Shown: piece by piece, positions 17,679 through 28,057 of the stretch
Position numbering within the stretch: the first letter of the stretch is position 1
Layout: each line of letters begins with the position of its first letter
From: Phaeotremella fagi
Taxonomy: Eukaryota > Basidiomycota > Tremellomycetes > Tremellales > Phaeotremellaceae
NCBI GenBank assembly: GCA_001599715.1
Contig: BCHU01000009.1
Location: 868,001 to 932,000, forward strand
Length of the DNA stretch: 64,000 bases
Reading direction: 5' to 3'
The notes under the pieces: model-generated
What the model saw: only the letters and a program-made list of their open reading frames with translations
Databases searched by the model: none
Told to the model about the DNA's origin: nothing
Made by a program: the position numbers and the translations under genes

Positions 17679-18656
17679 ACGGGGATTTAAGGTGGCTGTG
17701 TTACTTTTTTTTTTGATTTTATAGATCTCAAATACGTTTTTTGGGTGATATGTGATTGTATAACGATTAATTTACAAATATTTGCATTTCATTCGAACCT
17801 TCGGACTCAAAAATTGAAATTGAAAAATCATCACACACGGACGGAACGGTGATCTACTTATCTTGACAACGTTGATGGGGGAAAGTACTTGTACAGTCAA
17901 TGCAGGTACAGTAACTTTAAGTCGTAATTAAAGACCGTACCTTGCCCGAACATTCAAAGTCGGGAATTGATTTTTACCTCACAAAACAAAACTCCTCATC
18001 CGTTAAGTAATCAAAGCAGACTACATCGCACCTGACAACGGCACCCACGTAGTCAGCCTATAGTTAAGGTATTCGAAAAAAAAAAATAACTCAGCAGGGA
18101 TAGAAGGAAAGGGATTCCTGAAAGGTTGACGAGAGATTGTGCTGCGATTCATCCATACCATCAAGAAACACTTGACTTTGTGAGGAGAGAGAAAAAAGAG
18201 TCCGAATGTTTCAAGAAGGGTAAGAGGTCCAAGTGTCCAAGCAACCAGTTGAGGAAAAGGACGTCCTGTATGATTACACTCTGTACAAGTACTCGTCTTC
18301 AGCCGGGAGGTGGTGTGAGTGGCGCACAAAAAAAATTCGAAACACATCAACATCCTTTCCTCGACAAAGCAACGGATCTCTGTACGAACGAGTTCACCTT
18401 TGAACGGAGTGATTGTCATACTTTTTCTTTCACCTTTGGACTTTAGATACTTTGATCACTGGCTTTGGAAATGGGATTGATACGTAGATTATTGCGAATT
18501 ATATAAAGGTGGTCCCCCCTCCCGCCCCCGCTTGTATTGATTTTTCTCAACCCTCATCCTTATAATCAAATTCTCGCTTTAGTCATTACATACACGAGTA
18601 CTCAGCCTACTACTTATTAATATTCCTTCCTTAATTATTTCAATCATCTTAACAGA
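17679..18656. other. Long intergenic region with TATA-containing promoter
   Basis: These 978 bp are downstream of RPB5 and upstream of the membrane-protein gene. They hold a poly-A run near 18077, a C-rich tract near 18513-18530 and overlapping open frames on both strands (18021-18419 and 18126-18446) with no family resemblance. No RNA gene was recognised. Confidence 0.5.
18501..18508 (+). promoter_or_regulatory. TATA-like box of the DUF6534 gene
   Basis: ATATAAAG lies about 150 bp upstream of the start at 18657 and just before a C-rich tract. It is a plausible core promoter element, inferred from sequence and position only. Confidence 0.45.
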
Positions 18657-20537
18657 ATGAGTAGTTCAAATCCAACTACTGATCCAACTGAAGCCCTTGC
18701 CCAATCGATATTCAGCGTTGACAAGGGTTACAATCTCGGAATGTTTTTAGTTGGGTAAGTTCAAACACTTACCTTCAAATCAAACCACTGACCGGTCAAT
18801 TTCCTTGACAGATTTTTCTTCGATGTCGTCTTGCTAGGAGTCTTGATTGTTCAATTTGCGAGATGGCAGACTTACACCACTGCTAAAGACAGTGTTGTAC
18901 TCAAGTTACTTGTTGTAAGTGATCACCCGCGAGTGCTTTAGCTCCAGTGCTGACAGGATGATTTCGTCACAAGGTATACATCCTCTTGGCTAGTTTTGGT
19001 AATACAATCTTGTAGCTATTCGTTTCTTTCTCTATCTCAGATATCAAATACTGATCGTGTCATCATCACCAGCGCATTGATCTTAGTCATGCATAGATAC
19101 GTATATGGTAAGCAAAACCTTCTTCTGCTCAACCCTGTGGCACAAAGTTTCAAGTACAGTAAGTTGACACCGTTTCATTAGGTTTCGGAATTTATGCCTA
19201 TTGGCTCGATAACGATGGTAAGTTCAAATTTCAATCCATATTAATCCAACTGTCTACTGATCCCATCGAAAGTTCTATCATGGGTATACATCCTAGACGT
19301 AATTGTCATAGTACCAGTCTGTGTGAGTAACGAGTCCAGTATTACTGTATACGAGTACAGTGAACCGTTTCTAACACTTTGTTTATAGGGATTCTATTCA
19401 GAAAGGGTTTTCAGATTTACGAAAAGTAAAATCTTGGCTTTTGTGTTGGTGATATTGGGGTAAGTTGTTCACGTCGAAGTATACTATAACCAATCACTGA
19501 TGTTTCCATAGATTACTTTGTCTTTGTACTGGTATAGCAGCCAAGGTGACATTACCTGGTTCAGACATCACCAAAGATCAGGTATGTCATCTGTACTCCT
19601 TTCAATTGATTTTTATTGATCCAAAGACTTAGCTCAACTCAGCCATGGTCTATACTTTCGTAAGTCTTTTCAATGAAGAGTTGAAAGGAATCGAAAAATT
19701 GATATACTGTCCCTTCATCACAGCATGCAGCTGAAATAGCTCTTGATATAATCATCACAGGAAGTATAACCTATCATCTCTACCAATCCAAACCATCATG
19801 GACTCAAAGTGATAAAATCATCAACAAATTCATAAAGTAAGTGAACTCTCATCAACCAACGTCACAAACTAAATTGTAACACAAATCAACAGGTTAGCAG
19901 CAGAAACTCAACTTCCACCAACTATCTTGTAAGGCTGCATCACTCGTATCTAGTTTGGTTCAACGATAACTAACAAATCGTTTTAGTGGGTTAGCGTTTT
20001 TCATCGTTTATTCGCTCAATTCGAAATCACCTGCTTTGGCACTTTTCTTGCCTTCACCTAAAATTTATGGTTTGGCTTTCATGATCGTTATCAACAGTCA
20101 ATACAATCTACGTAGAGCGGCTGCAGAACAGCGAGTTAACGGTGTAAGTTTAATTTCTATTTGTCATTCTAGCAGTGATCTTACTGATAGATTATGTTTA
20201 GGATAACGAATATAAAGGTGGTACACATCTTCAACAAGCTACAGTCCACATTCACACGGAAGTAATAACTGAGGTCAGTAATAGATTTTTTTTCATGTAC
20301 GATTGATAGTCGCTGACGATAATTTTCATTTAGAGTTACGGAATGGGACCTTATCAGAGTAAAAGAAGTGTTAATCGAGGTTTAGATTCTGATGAGCATG
20401 TCAGTGGACGAGGTTTACCTACGATACCCGACGATACATCTTCATCTGATCATAAAAACGGTGACGAAGAGGTTATGGTTAATCATCTTCCTTTTGAAAA
20501 TAGTCGAACTGCTTTGACCAGTACAAGTAGTGTTTAA
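18657..20537 (+). CDS. DUF6534-type multi-pass membrane protein
   Basis: Integral membrane protein of a family abundant in basidiomycetes, of unknown function. The start MSSSNPTTDPTEALAQSIF precedes an MFLVGFFFDVVLLGVLIVQF span and a QTYTTAKDSVVLKLLV loop. In the C-terminal third are the family-like blocks EIALDIIITGSITYHLYQSK, DKIINKFIKLAAETQLPPTI and KIYGLAFMIVINSQYNL. A hydrophilic tail of about 80 residues follows. There are roughly ten short exons. Splicing around 18910-19030 is ambiguous because several donor and acceptor pairs are possible. Topology looks like seven helices, but no ligand or partner can be inferred. Confidence 0.75.
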
Positions 20538-20851
20538 GTTGAATCGAATGATTTAAATCCTTTTTTTCATGTTGATGTTGAAAGTGGTTTATATATATTT
20601 GTTTACCTTTTTTTGGTTTGAATCTTGCTTTGTGGATATCCTGTTTGTAGGGATACGTGAAGATGGATGTAGTTCGAGAATGATGTATTAATCTGGTCTA
20701 TCCATAAAAAAAGAGAGGTGGTGATCAGTAATGTGAAATGAAGTCGTCGTCAATCGAGATCGATCAAAAGTGAGACGACTATGTGGTAAAAGTCGCTAAA
20801 CCTGACAGTTAATGATACATATCATCGTACACAACCACCTGCTATCCCAAA

Positions 20852-21568
20852 CTAATCATCATCCTCACTCTCCTCGGCCCCATTATCATTCAATTCCTCC
20901 CGTTGAGCATGGAGACTGGCAACCAAATCAACTTGGGCATTAGGATTCTGTTCTTTCCTCATCGTCTGTAATCTTTGTCCTGTATTCCAATTTCAGTAAA
21001 ACTTTTCTATTACTGAAAAGAAGACGTTGAGAAAAAGGGGAAAGGACTAACGGAAGATTGTAGCTATAGCTTCATTAGTTTTTCTCTCCAGTTTAGCCAT
21101 TCGATTCGTCATGTCCCGTTTCAAATCCCAATTCGCCCTTCTGGGTGCGATATTGAATAGATCCTAATAACAACGTTAATCGAAAATATCCAACATATCT
21201 GGAAAACTCACCAATTCCTCCTTCCTCTTCTCCTCATCTTCTTTGATAATAGCTTCAGCTAACCCTTCAACCGCTTTCTCAACAGTATCCTCCGCTTCAT
21301 CATTCTCACCACCTCTTTTTCTGGATTGTCTAGTTTCAGGATCGAAATTACGTTGTTTGAACGTAAAATGTCTATTAGGGTTGATGTTAGTGTGAGAAAG
21401 AAGAGAAATAGGTTTGTGCCGATGAGAAAACCTATGATTTGAAACATCACGTCTAACTTACGTTTCTCCTTCGACTGATTCACCTGATTCAATAGCTTGT
21501 TTCCTCTTTCTTAACGCTATTAAACGTTCTTTCCTCGCGGCTGTTGTTGCAGCTAGATTTGTTTCCAT
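20852..21568 (-). CDS. Pre-mRNA splicing factor CCDC12/Cwf18
   Basis: Small coiled-coil spliceosome component (human CCDC12, fission yeast Cwf18). The start ATG is at 21568-21566: METNLAATTAARKERLIALR, a basic coiled coil. Exon 2 gives THFTFKQRNFDPETRQ, and a Glu/Lys-rich coiled coil follows. The diagnostic block IAPRRANWDLKRDMTNRMAK with KLERKTNEAIATIFR comes next, close to the family motif (P-K/R-x-x-NWDLKRD...AKLERKT). The protein ends NGAEESEDDD. There are four exons. A splicing role fits this intron-rich genome. Confidence 0.85.
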
Positions 21569-22534
21569 CTTTGGGTTGGATTGAAGATGTAAGTGGTGTT
21601 GTTATCGAAAGATTGCAGATGGAAGTTAAGTTGTTGAATGGTGGTTTTGGATATTACGTGTCTTTTACTTGAAAGTGCTTATCACTCAATGAGGAAGTGG
21701 TTTCGTTTCGGCCGTACAAGGGTTTAGTGCTGCATTCGCTGCTCATGCATGCATGATATTTACTCGTAACTTACAGTATCCAACCAACCAACGCTAACTT
21801 TACCTGATTTGCTAGCTTAGCAAGGACCATCACCATTTCCTCTCTCGATCTCACCCGGTCAAAGTTACTTTGTGGCTTGTGGCGAACATAGCGGAATTGC
21901 CAACGAACAAAGCTTTAAGCCAAAGGAGATTTGAAACACTCACTTTGACCGAGCAAAGCCTCCGTCGAGTTTCATCTCAAAGTCTAATTAATTAAGAACA
22001 ATTTGGTTCACTCAACGTACACTGCTCTATCACAGCATACTCTTTCTTCGTGAGAATGTTATACTATCTGGGGTGACCGTTTGTTACATGTTTTGCAATC
22101 TCATTCCAGTGCTCTATTCTCATGATGACGAAGATGAGAGGATGCATCTGAGGTATGTATCGCATGGTACGCTCTACGTTAGCTACGAGCCTAAACCAGT
22201 GACCTCAAAGGCGGTTACGAGTCTCAGCTCAATCTTTATTTACCCCTTGATTGATCGTCCTGACTCCTTTCAAATTAAAAGGTAAAACACACCGTACGTA
22301 GAACAATGAACTAAACACAGTCAGTATATAACCATTAATGTATCAATTGAATCCCCCTCTCCCACTCTCACTTTATTCCATTCTCCTTTTCCATCCTATC
22401 CCATTCCATTCTCTATATTTCCTTTATCAAACCTCACTATCATCACCGTTAGTAAAACCCAAACACTCACTTAAACAACCACTCTCTCTTCATCCTATCA
22501 ACCAACCTAATCAACCTCCATAATCGTAACCACA
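21569..22534. other. Divergent intergenic region, CCDC12 / CPL1-like gene
   Basis: These 966 bp lie between divergent genes. GGCGAACATAGCGGAA near 21881 loosely resembles the GCGAA repeats of the 26.5 kb promoter. Tandem CCATTC-like units lie near 22375-22410. A 70-codon frame at 22073-22285 looks like chance. No RNA gene was recognised. Confidence 0.5.
22324..22331 (+). promoter_or_regulatory. TATA-like box of the CPL1-like gene
   Basis: GTATATAA lies about 210 bp upstream of the start at 22535 and is followed by a pyrimidine-rich leader, as is common before highly expressed secreted proteins. Positional inference only. Confidence 0.4.
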
Positions 22535-24030
22535 ATGATCAGTTCGATCCCCATCCCCTTCATCGCCCTCCTTTCTCTCTTAACCTTCAACCTAAACGTA
22601 CAAGCCAACACTAATTTCGGTCTAAGCATCAATCGAGCATCTTCAAATTGGGGATGTAGTTCTTCAGGTGCATCCACCACTTCCAGAAATCAATGTTCAG
22701 GTCAAGGAAGTTTCTTCACCTTGTTCCGAGGTGAACCCATTTGTTGTTCTTCACAAACTAGAACTCCGTATGTATCCGTTTCTTACTTTGATGTGTTGCT
22801 ATGTATCTACTCTAACAAGACGTTATAGTCCTTCAGGTGGTAACTCTTGTCCAATTGGTTGGTCAATGCATAAAACTGCTGGTTGGTATGTTGAACGATT
22901 TTCTATGTTTGTGTGAAAACAATCATCTGACCATGTCCTTAGCTGTATTCCTCCAACTGAAGTTACACCATGCGATTGTGGTGAAGGTGAGTCCAAACCG
23001 CAAAACAGTAGTGCTATGCTGACTCCAAATTCAGGTTTTTCATGGAACGCTCAAGCTTTGAAATGTGTGGCAAACACCGGTTCATGTAGCAGCAACTCTT
23101 GGTATGTTTAGAAACCCACCTTCTCCTTTCGACGCCTATACTGATCAATGACTACCTTCAGGTGGCATCAAAGATCTTCAACTTGTTGTGATAACTCTTG
23201 TTCTCCACCCAAAGGTAGTTGTCCAAGCGGTATCACTTGTCCTACAGGTATGTTCCTTTGTTCAATGACCCACCATCACCTAGATAACTAACGACGATTA
23301 GGTTGGTTCTGGCACACTGTTAGTCAAATTTATCTATATCTAACTCCCAAACTAACGTATTTCACCAGCAAAAGAAATGTTGTAAACCAACATCGCCACA
23401 TTCACCACAACCAGACTGTGACGACTGGGACAACAACAATCGTAAGTCCCTCGTACATCAACGACAGATGGCAACCTTCCCTTGAGACTGAGACTAACAA
23501 ACCTTCACAGAATGTTGTGGTGGAGGTTCACAACCATCAGGTAAATCAAACAACGGTGGTGGAAACGGCAACGGCAACGGCAACGGATACGGACAGGGAG
23601 GTAACGGGCGAGGCTGGAAGAGAGATTTCCAAGCTCGTCAACAAACTTCATTCCCTCAATCAGAGACCGATGCCATGTACTGTCCAGGAAACCTTCATGC
23701 TTGGTAAGTGTAAACTCCAATATCTATGTTACAACGCTGATCATATGGTCATACTTTGTTTAGCTCCGTTCCTACCCTTTCCGGTGAATGGTCATACGAA
23801 TGTATCGACGTTGCGACTGAACTCGAATCCTGTGGTGGATGCACTTCAAAAGGTGAAGGTCAAGATTGTACCGCAATCCCACATGCTGTTTCAGTAGCTT
23901 GTAACGCAGGTGTCTGTCAAGGTATGTCTCCAAATTTTCTCTGACAAATTTCTCCCGTACTAACCAGAGAATAGTCAACACTTGTAAATCAGGTTTCAAA
24001 GCAAACGGAACTACGTGTATCGTCGCCTAA
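22535..24030 (+). CDS. Secreted cysteine-rich protein with CPL1-like domain
   Basis: Predicted extracellular protein. The N-terminal signal peptide is roughly residues 1-24 ([18 protein letters not shown]). Repeated cysteine-rich segments follow ([33 protein letters not shown]). A Gly/Asn-rich linker ([14 protein letters not shown], about 23570-23610) leads to the C-terminal CPL1-like domain, with [30 protein letters not shown] and [14 protein letters not shown]. About nine short exons. The CPL1-like domain is known from secreted tremellomycete proteins. Its molecular role here is not given by sequence. Splicing of the middle exons (about 23300-23520) is uncertain. Confidence 0.8.
23568..23602 (+). 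repeat. (GGCAAC)n coding repeat
   Basis: Tandem GGCAAC-like units encode the Gly-Asn linker before the CPL1-like domain. Such repeats commonly vary in length between strains. Confidence 0.75.
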
Positions 24031-24430
24031 TACCAAATCTCAAATGGACACTAAAAATATATGATTCGTGTTCCCTCTTGGTTGATATAGATCTTGTCAA
24101 ATATATAGTTAAAAAGTTGTTGAGGAGTTAGTTATAGTCCGAAATCGTTCTGATCTTGCCGTTAAAGTTGATACATCGTAATTATATAGAGAGTTGGAGA
24201 AATAACGGACAATGAAATGAATGGACACTTCTTAGTTACAGTATGCATCTTGATTTCACTTGATATAGAAATGTGGCAGGAGATATTCATTAGGCCGTTC
24301 AAGTGCTATCCAGCTAATTTCACAGTGGAACTAATGCATCTACAGTATCTATGTAAATTCTAACGTCGAATCCGATAATCAAAGTGTAGCCAACTTCCCT
24401 TTTAACAACAAAATCCAACATCTAACAATT
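24031..24430. other. Convergent 3' intergenic region
   Basis: These 400 AT-rich bp lie between two convergent genes (CPL1-like + and MFS -). They hold both 3' ends, and I see nothing else. Confidence 0.5.
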
Positions 24431-26450
24431 CTAAAGATTGACATCCTCCTCAATAACCGCCCCTTGCTCTTTCCCAACAGCTCTACGTTTCCTAGCAATC
24501 ATCCTAGTTTCCTTCTCAGTATCTTTCATCCAATACCAAACGAAACCGCAAGTGATGAAGGCAGCTACGAAGAAGACTATACAAACCGTAAATGAAATCG
24601 CGTATTTCGGTGCATATTTATCTTGAAAGATTTGAGCTGAGTACCTGGTGATTTGAATTTTTGTTAGGTTATTTTCTCATTCATGTTTAGATTAAGTTGA
24701 CTTACAGAGATGCTAAGAGACTGACACTGTTGGCGAAGGAGAATACGAAGGCTGATGATGATGATCCGTTAGAGGTTTGAGCTCGAAGTGGGAAAACGAT
24801 AGCTTGGTAGATCTAGATACATGATTCATCAGCATTCTTGATATTTTCAAAATCTGTTTTCAAACTTACAGCATCACAAGCGGACGAAAGGAAAATGAGG
24901 AAATACAAAGCTGGACCATTGGTACAAAAGATCAATCCGATGAAGACACCTTAAAAGTTATTAGGTCTCAGGACAATTCAAATGAGAAAATGTTTGGGAA
25001 CTTACAAGAGATAACAGCCATACACGCCATCAAAATAAGAGGTCTAGGAACCCTAGTATCCCTATCCATCCATAACGAAAATCCAACTGAGACGATACAA
25101 TACCAAGCAGCCGGTGGAATATTCATAAGTTGACTATTAGTACTTGAAGTTAAACCGAAACCCTCAATAATCGATGGTAACCAAAAACTCAATCCGGTCG
25201 TCCCAGATCCCTCGAAGAGAAGTAACAACCCGAATCCATAGAGGAGAGGTGATTTCAATTCTTTCCTTATGGCGACCCAATCGAAATCTGGATCTGTTGA
25301 TCGAGCGGAACCAGGTGGTAAACGAGCAGCCATGAATTTACCTTCGGCTTGGGTTAGGAACTGTCGTCTGGAAGGTGGGGAATCTGGATAATCTGGAAGC
25401 CAGAGGAATAGGGCTATGGCGATTACGATTCCTGTAAGTCCTATGGTTAGGAAACACCACTGCCATCCCGCTAGTCCTCCTTTACCGGAAACGAAGGCTG
25501 CTTGAGTCAGAAGATGGTAATAAGATTGACGAGAGACCTACCGAATCCATAAGCTAAAGAGGTTTGGTCAATTTGAAACTCCATACAGTTTTTCGGAATT
25601 TGCCGAGACCTACCAATGAACGCGTTCATGATACCACTGAATTGACCTAGACATTGAAGACCTGATACCCGAACTGCAACCTCGTCAGGTCGATACCAAC
25701 AATTTACGCTGGGTGATGTCAGTTGTATGTATATCGGAGGAAAATTCACGACTAAAACCGTGAAATTGACTCACTGATAGACTATTCCTGGCCAAAGACC
25801 TGATCAAAGAAATAGTGTCAGTAGTGTCTCGACTTGTAGATTGTAGATACTGTACGTACCAGCTTCAAAGAGTCCTAACAAACATCTACAGGCGAACAGA
25901 CCGGCTTTGTTGGTACAAGCTGCATGACATGCGCAAACAATTGACCAGGCAGCAAGGATACGGACGAAGTGAAGCTTTTTTTTCTCAACCGTCAGTCTCA
26001 TCGTATAAACCAAGTTCACTTGACTCACTCTTGGTGTAGCCCATTTGATAATGAAGTTGGATGGGATTTCGAAGACAACATAAGTACAGATGAAGAGTGT
26101 TGATAGATAACCATAATCATCTACTGTCATGTTGAGCATCGTAAGGATATTGGTGTCTGTACCAGTATTCATAGTTTTTAGATTCTGTAAACCATCAATT
26201 TCAAGTTTATCATGAGAATGAAAAGAACAAGACTTACACTACCAATGTTTGAAGCCATATTTTTAATCAAATAAGCGGCTGTTAATAATGGAAGAAGAGC
26301 CCAATCGATTTTACGTTTCAATTTTTGACTATCTTCGAAAGAGAATTCTTGTCGAAGTGCAAGTTCATTATCGAGATCGGCAACCGCCACATCGTTCTTA
26401 CTATCGATCTCAACTTCGGTTGTCTGAAGTGAACTCTGTTTATCGTCCAT
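24431..26450 (-). CDS. MFS transporter, Dal5/anion:cation symporter type
   Basis: Twelve-helix plasma-membrane symporter for small organic acids or vitamins (the yeast Dal5, Tna1, Vht1 group). The start MDDKQSSLQTTEVEIDSKND is followed by a cytoplasmic KRKIDWALLPLLTAAYLIKN entry to helix 1. Exon 2 has the family's LNMTVDDYGYLSTLFICTYV and FEIPSNFIIKW. Later come FACRCLLGLFEAG, a LFLWLPDYPDSPPSRRQFLT loop, WVAIRKELKSPLLYG, and a hydrophilic C-terminal tail. About ten exons. It is divergent from the class II aldolase across 335 bp and probably imports a compound used by the neighbouring enzymes. The substrate is unknown. Confidence 0.87.
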
Positions 26451-26568
26451 GTTGGATTTCTGTACGGGAGAAGAGAATGAAGGAAAAGAAACCTAATTCA
26501 TGTTCTTATTATTTATATCTGTTCTGATACGTCCAAAGATCAAGTTTATGTAAATTAATGTCATTTTG

Positions 26569-26581
26569 GCGAACTTGCGAA
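26569..26581 (+). promoter_or_regulatory. GCGAA-N3-GCGAA element 1
   Basis: A perfect direct repeat of GCGAA with a 3 bp spacer, CTT. The same arrangement recurs at 26627 and 30417. A binding site is inferred. Confidence 0.5.
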
Positions 26582-26626
26582 ATGAGATCCCGGAAAATTA
26601 TAGTTACCCTGAACAAGATTGAAGTA

Positions 26627-26647
26627 GCGAAAAGGCGAACTAGCGAT
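26627..26647 (+). promoter_or_regulatory. Triple GCGAA/GCGAA/GCGAT element 2
   Basis: Three pentamers on one helical face side with exact 8 bp periodicity (starts 26627, 26635, 26643; spacers AAG and CTA). The last unit ends in T. This is the strongest copy in the window. Confidence 0.5.
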
Positions 26648-26785
26648 GGATATAGCGAGACTGAACATCGCTTTGATTCGCTCCGTTAATTTTCCATCTG
26701 ATGGAATTGAAGCGACGTCTATACCGTAGGATACTGTATCAAACTTACTACTTAAATTTAGTAGAAAGAAAAAAGGATTGTTGCA

Positions 26786-27923
26786 ATGCTTCGATCGAAT
26801 TTCATTAAAATGGTTTCCTCTACCACTGTTCGTCCTTCAATCACACAAAAACCAGCTGTCGGTGTACTTTCCTTCAACTCACGTTCAATGAGTTTGGATT
26901 CGAAATCTACACCCGGTTTCAAAGTGACTGAGGATGTCAAATCGTCACCTTTCTATGAAGTCCAAACTGGACCTACGAGGGTTGTTTTACCTACTTTCAA
27001 CAGTCTGGAGGAAGAAAGAGTCTATCGTAAAGAACATTTAGCTTTGGTTTTTAGGATCATGCATAGATTCGGTTTAGCTGAGGGAATAGCTGGTAGGTGT
27101 TGAAGCTAATTCAAGTCTTATCCATGTGTTTCTGCTAACAAAGATGTAGGTCATTGTAGCGTACGAGACCCAGTTGAGCCAGATACATTCTGGGTTAATC
27201 CACAAGGAAAATCATTTGCTTTAATGAAACAATCAGATTTGGTCAGATGCTCGGTCAACGATGGTAGAATGGTTCAAGGTTCATGTCCAACAGACGCTTC
27301 AGCTAGTAGTATACATTCACAGATCTATAAAATCAGAGGAAGAGATGGTGAAGGTGGTGTAGAAGCTGTCGTACACGTTCACGGACCATATAGTAAAGCT
27401 TTCAGTTCTTTGGGTCGTGAGATTGATATGATCAGTCAAGACGCGTGTTGTTATCATGATGAACAGGCTTTAGTACCTTTTGGAGGTGAGTCGGGAGGAT
27501 GACCATTGAAACTTTGCTGAAGAGGATTGATTGTAGGGGCCGTGTTTGATAACAAAGAGGGGGAGAGAATAGCGAATGCTCTTGGTAACAAAAAAAGAAT
27601 AGCCATTCTCCAAAATCATGGCATAGTTTCTTTAGGGAAATTAGCGATTGACGAGGCAGCTTGGTGGTAAGTACTTATCCACTTGACGAAACAAAACATA
27701 AATGTTAACAAACGAAATTAGGCAAATCAATTTTGAAATGTGTTGCAAAGCTCAACTACTAGCTGACGCAGCTCGTCGTCCAACGGATCCAAAGGTTTTC
27801 GCGGGTCCTGAAGAGATTGCATCAACGAAAGCTGAGATGGGTAGTGCTGAAATGGGTTGGTTCTCTTTAGCTGCATACATAGAGGAAGAGGAAGAGCATA
27901 GTCAGGGTAAACATAAGTTATAG
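26786..27923 (+). CDS. Class II aldolase/adducin family protein
   Basis: Zn2+-dependent aldolase, epimerase or decarboxylase fold. Four exons (26786-27092, 27150-27485, 27537-27666, 27722-27923). Metal-ligand motifs are present: AEGIAGHCSVRDP, then VEAVVHVHGPYSKAFS with the His pair, and a later QNHGIVSLG histidine. The block KSFALMKQSDLVR fits the substrate loop. The first 50 residues are extra and could include a targeting sequence. Met at 26810 is an alternative start. Fungal members of this type act on unknown small hydroxy-acids. It is first in a run of plus-strand genes that continues with a Zn2Cys6 regulator and a dioxygenase. Confidence 0.9.
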
Positions 27924-28057
27924 TTATAAGAATTCAAAAGACACGTCAATTTGCATGTTTGTAGTTGTTTATCCTAATCTTGCAATCGAATTGCCGAACT
28001 TTACATCCGAATTCCAACTTTTTTCTTGTCTTAGTACATATTGTTCGCACTGAAATT

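Larger units (their letters stand above)
26451..26785. promoter_or_regulatory. Divergent promoter of the putative cluster
   Basis: The shared 335 bp between the MFS carrier and the class II aldolase is unusually rich in the pentamer GCGAA/GCGAT on both strands. Direct repeats lie at 26569-26581 (GCGAA-CTT-GCGAA) and 26627-26647 (three units exactly 8 bp apart), with more copies at 26655, 26667-26671 and 26677-26681 (the last two inverted). It looks like an array of sites for one regulator. Confidence 0.6.

Noticed and set aside
18021..18446. Overlapping frames of 132 (-) and 106 (+) codons
   Set aside because: No domain, membrane pattern or splice continuation, and composition unlike real genes here. 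Opposite-strand overlap suggests chance in a low-stop stretch.
21881..21897. GCGAA-like pair between CCDC12 and the CPL1-like gene
   Set aside because: Spacing is 4, not 3, and the second unit is GCGGA. It is kept only as a caution about motif background.
22370..22410. CCATTC-rich tract as a telomere-like or satellite repeat
   Set aside because: Only a few imperfect units in a pyrimidine-rich 5' leader; ordinary for a fungal promoter.
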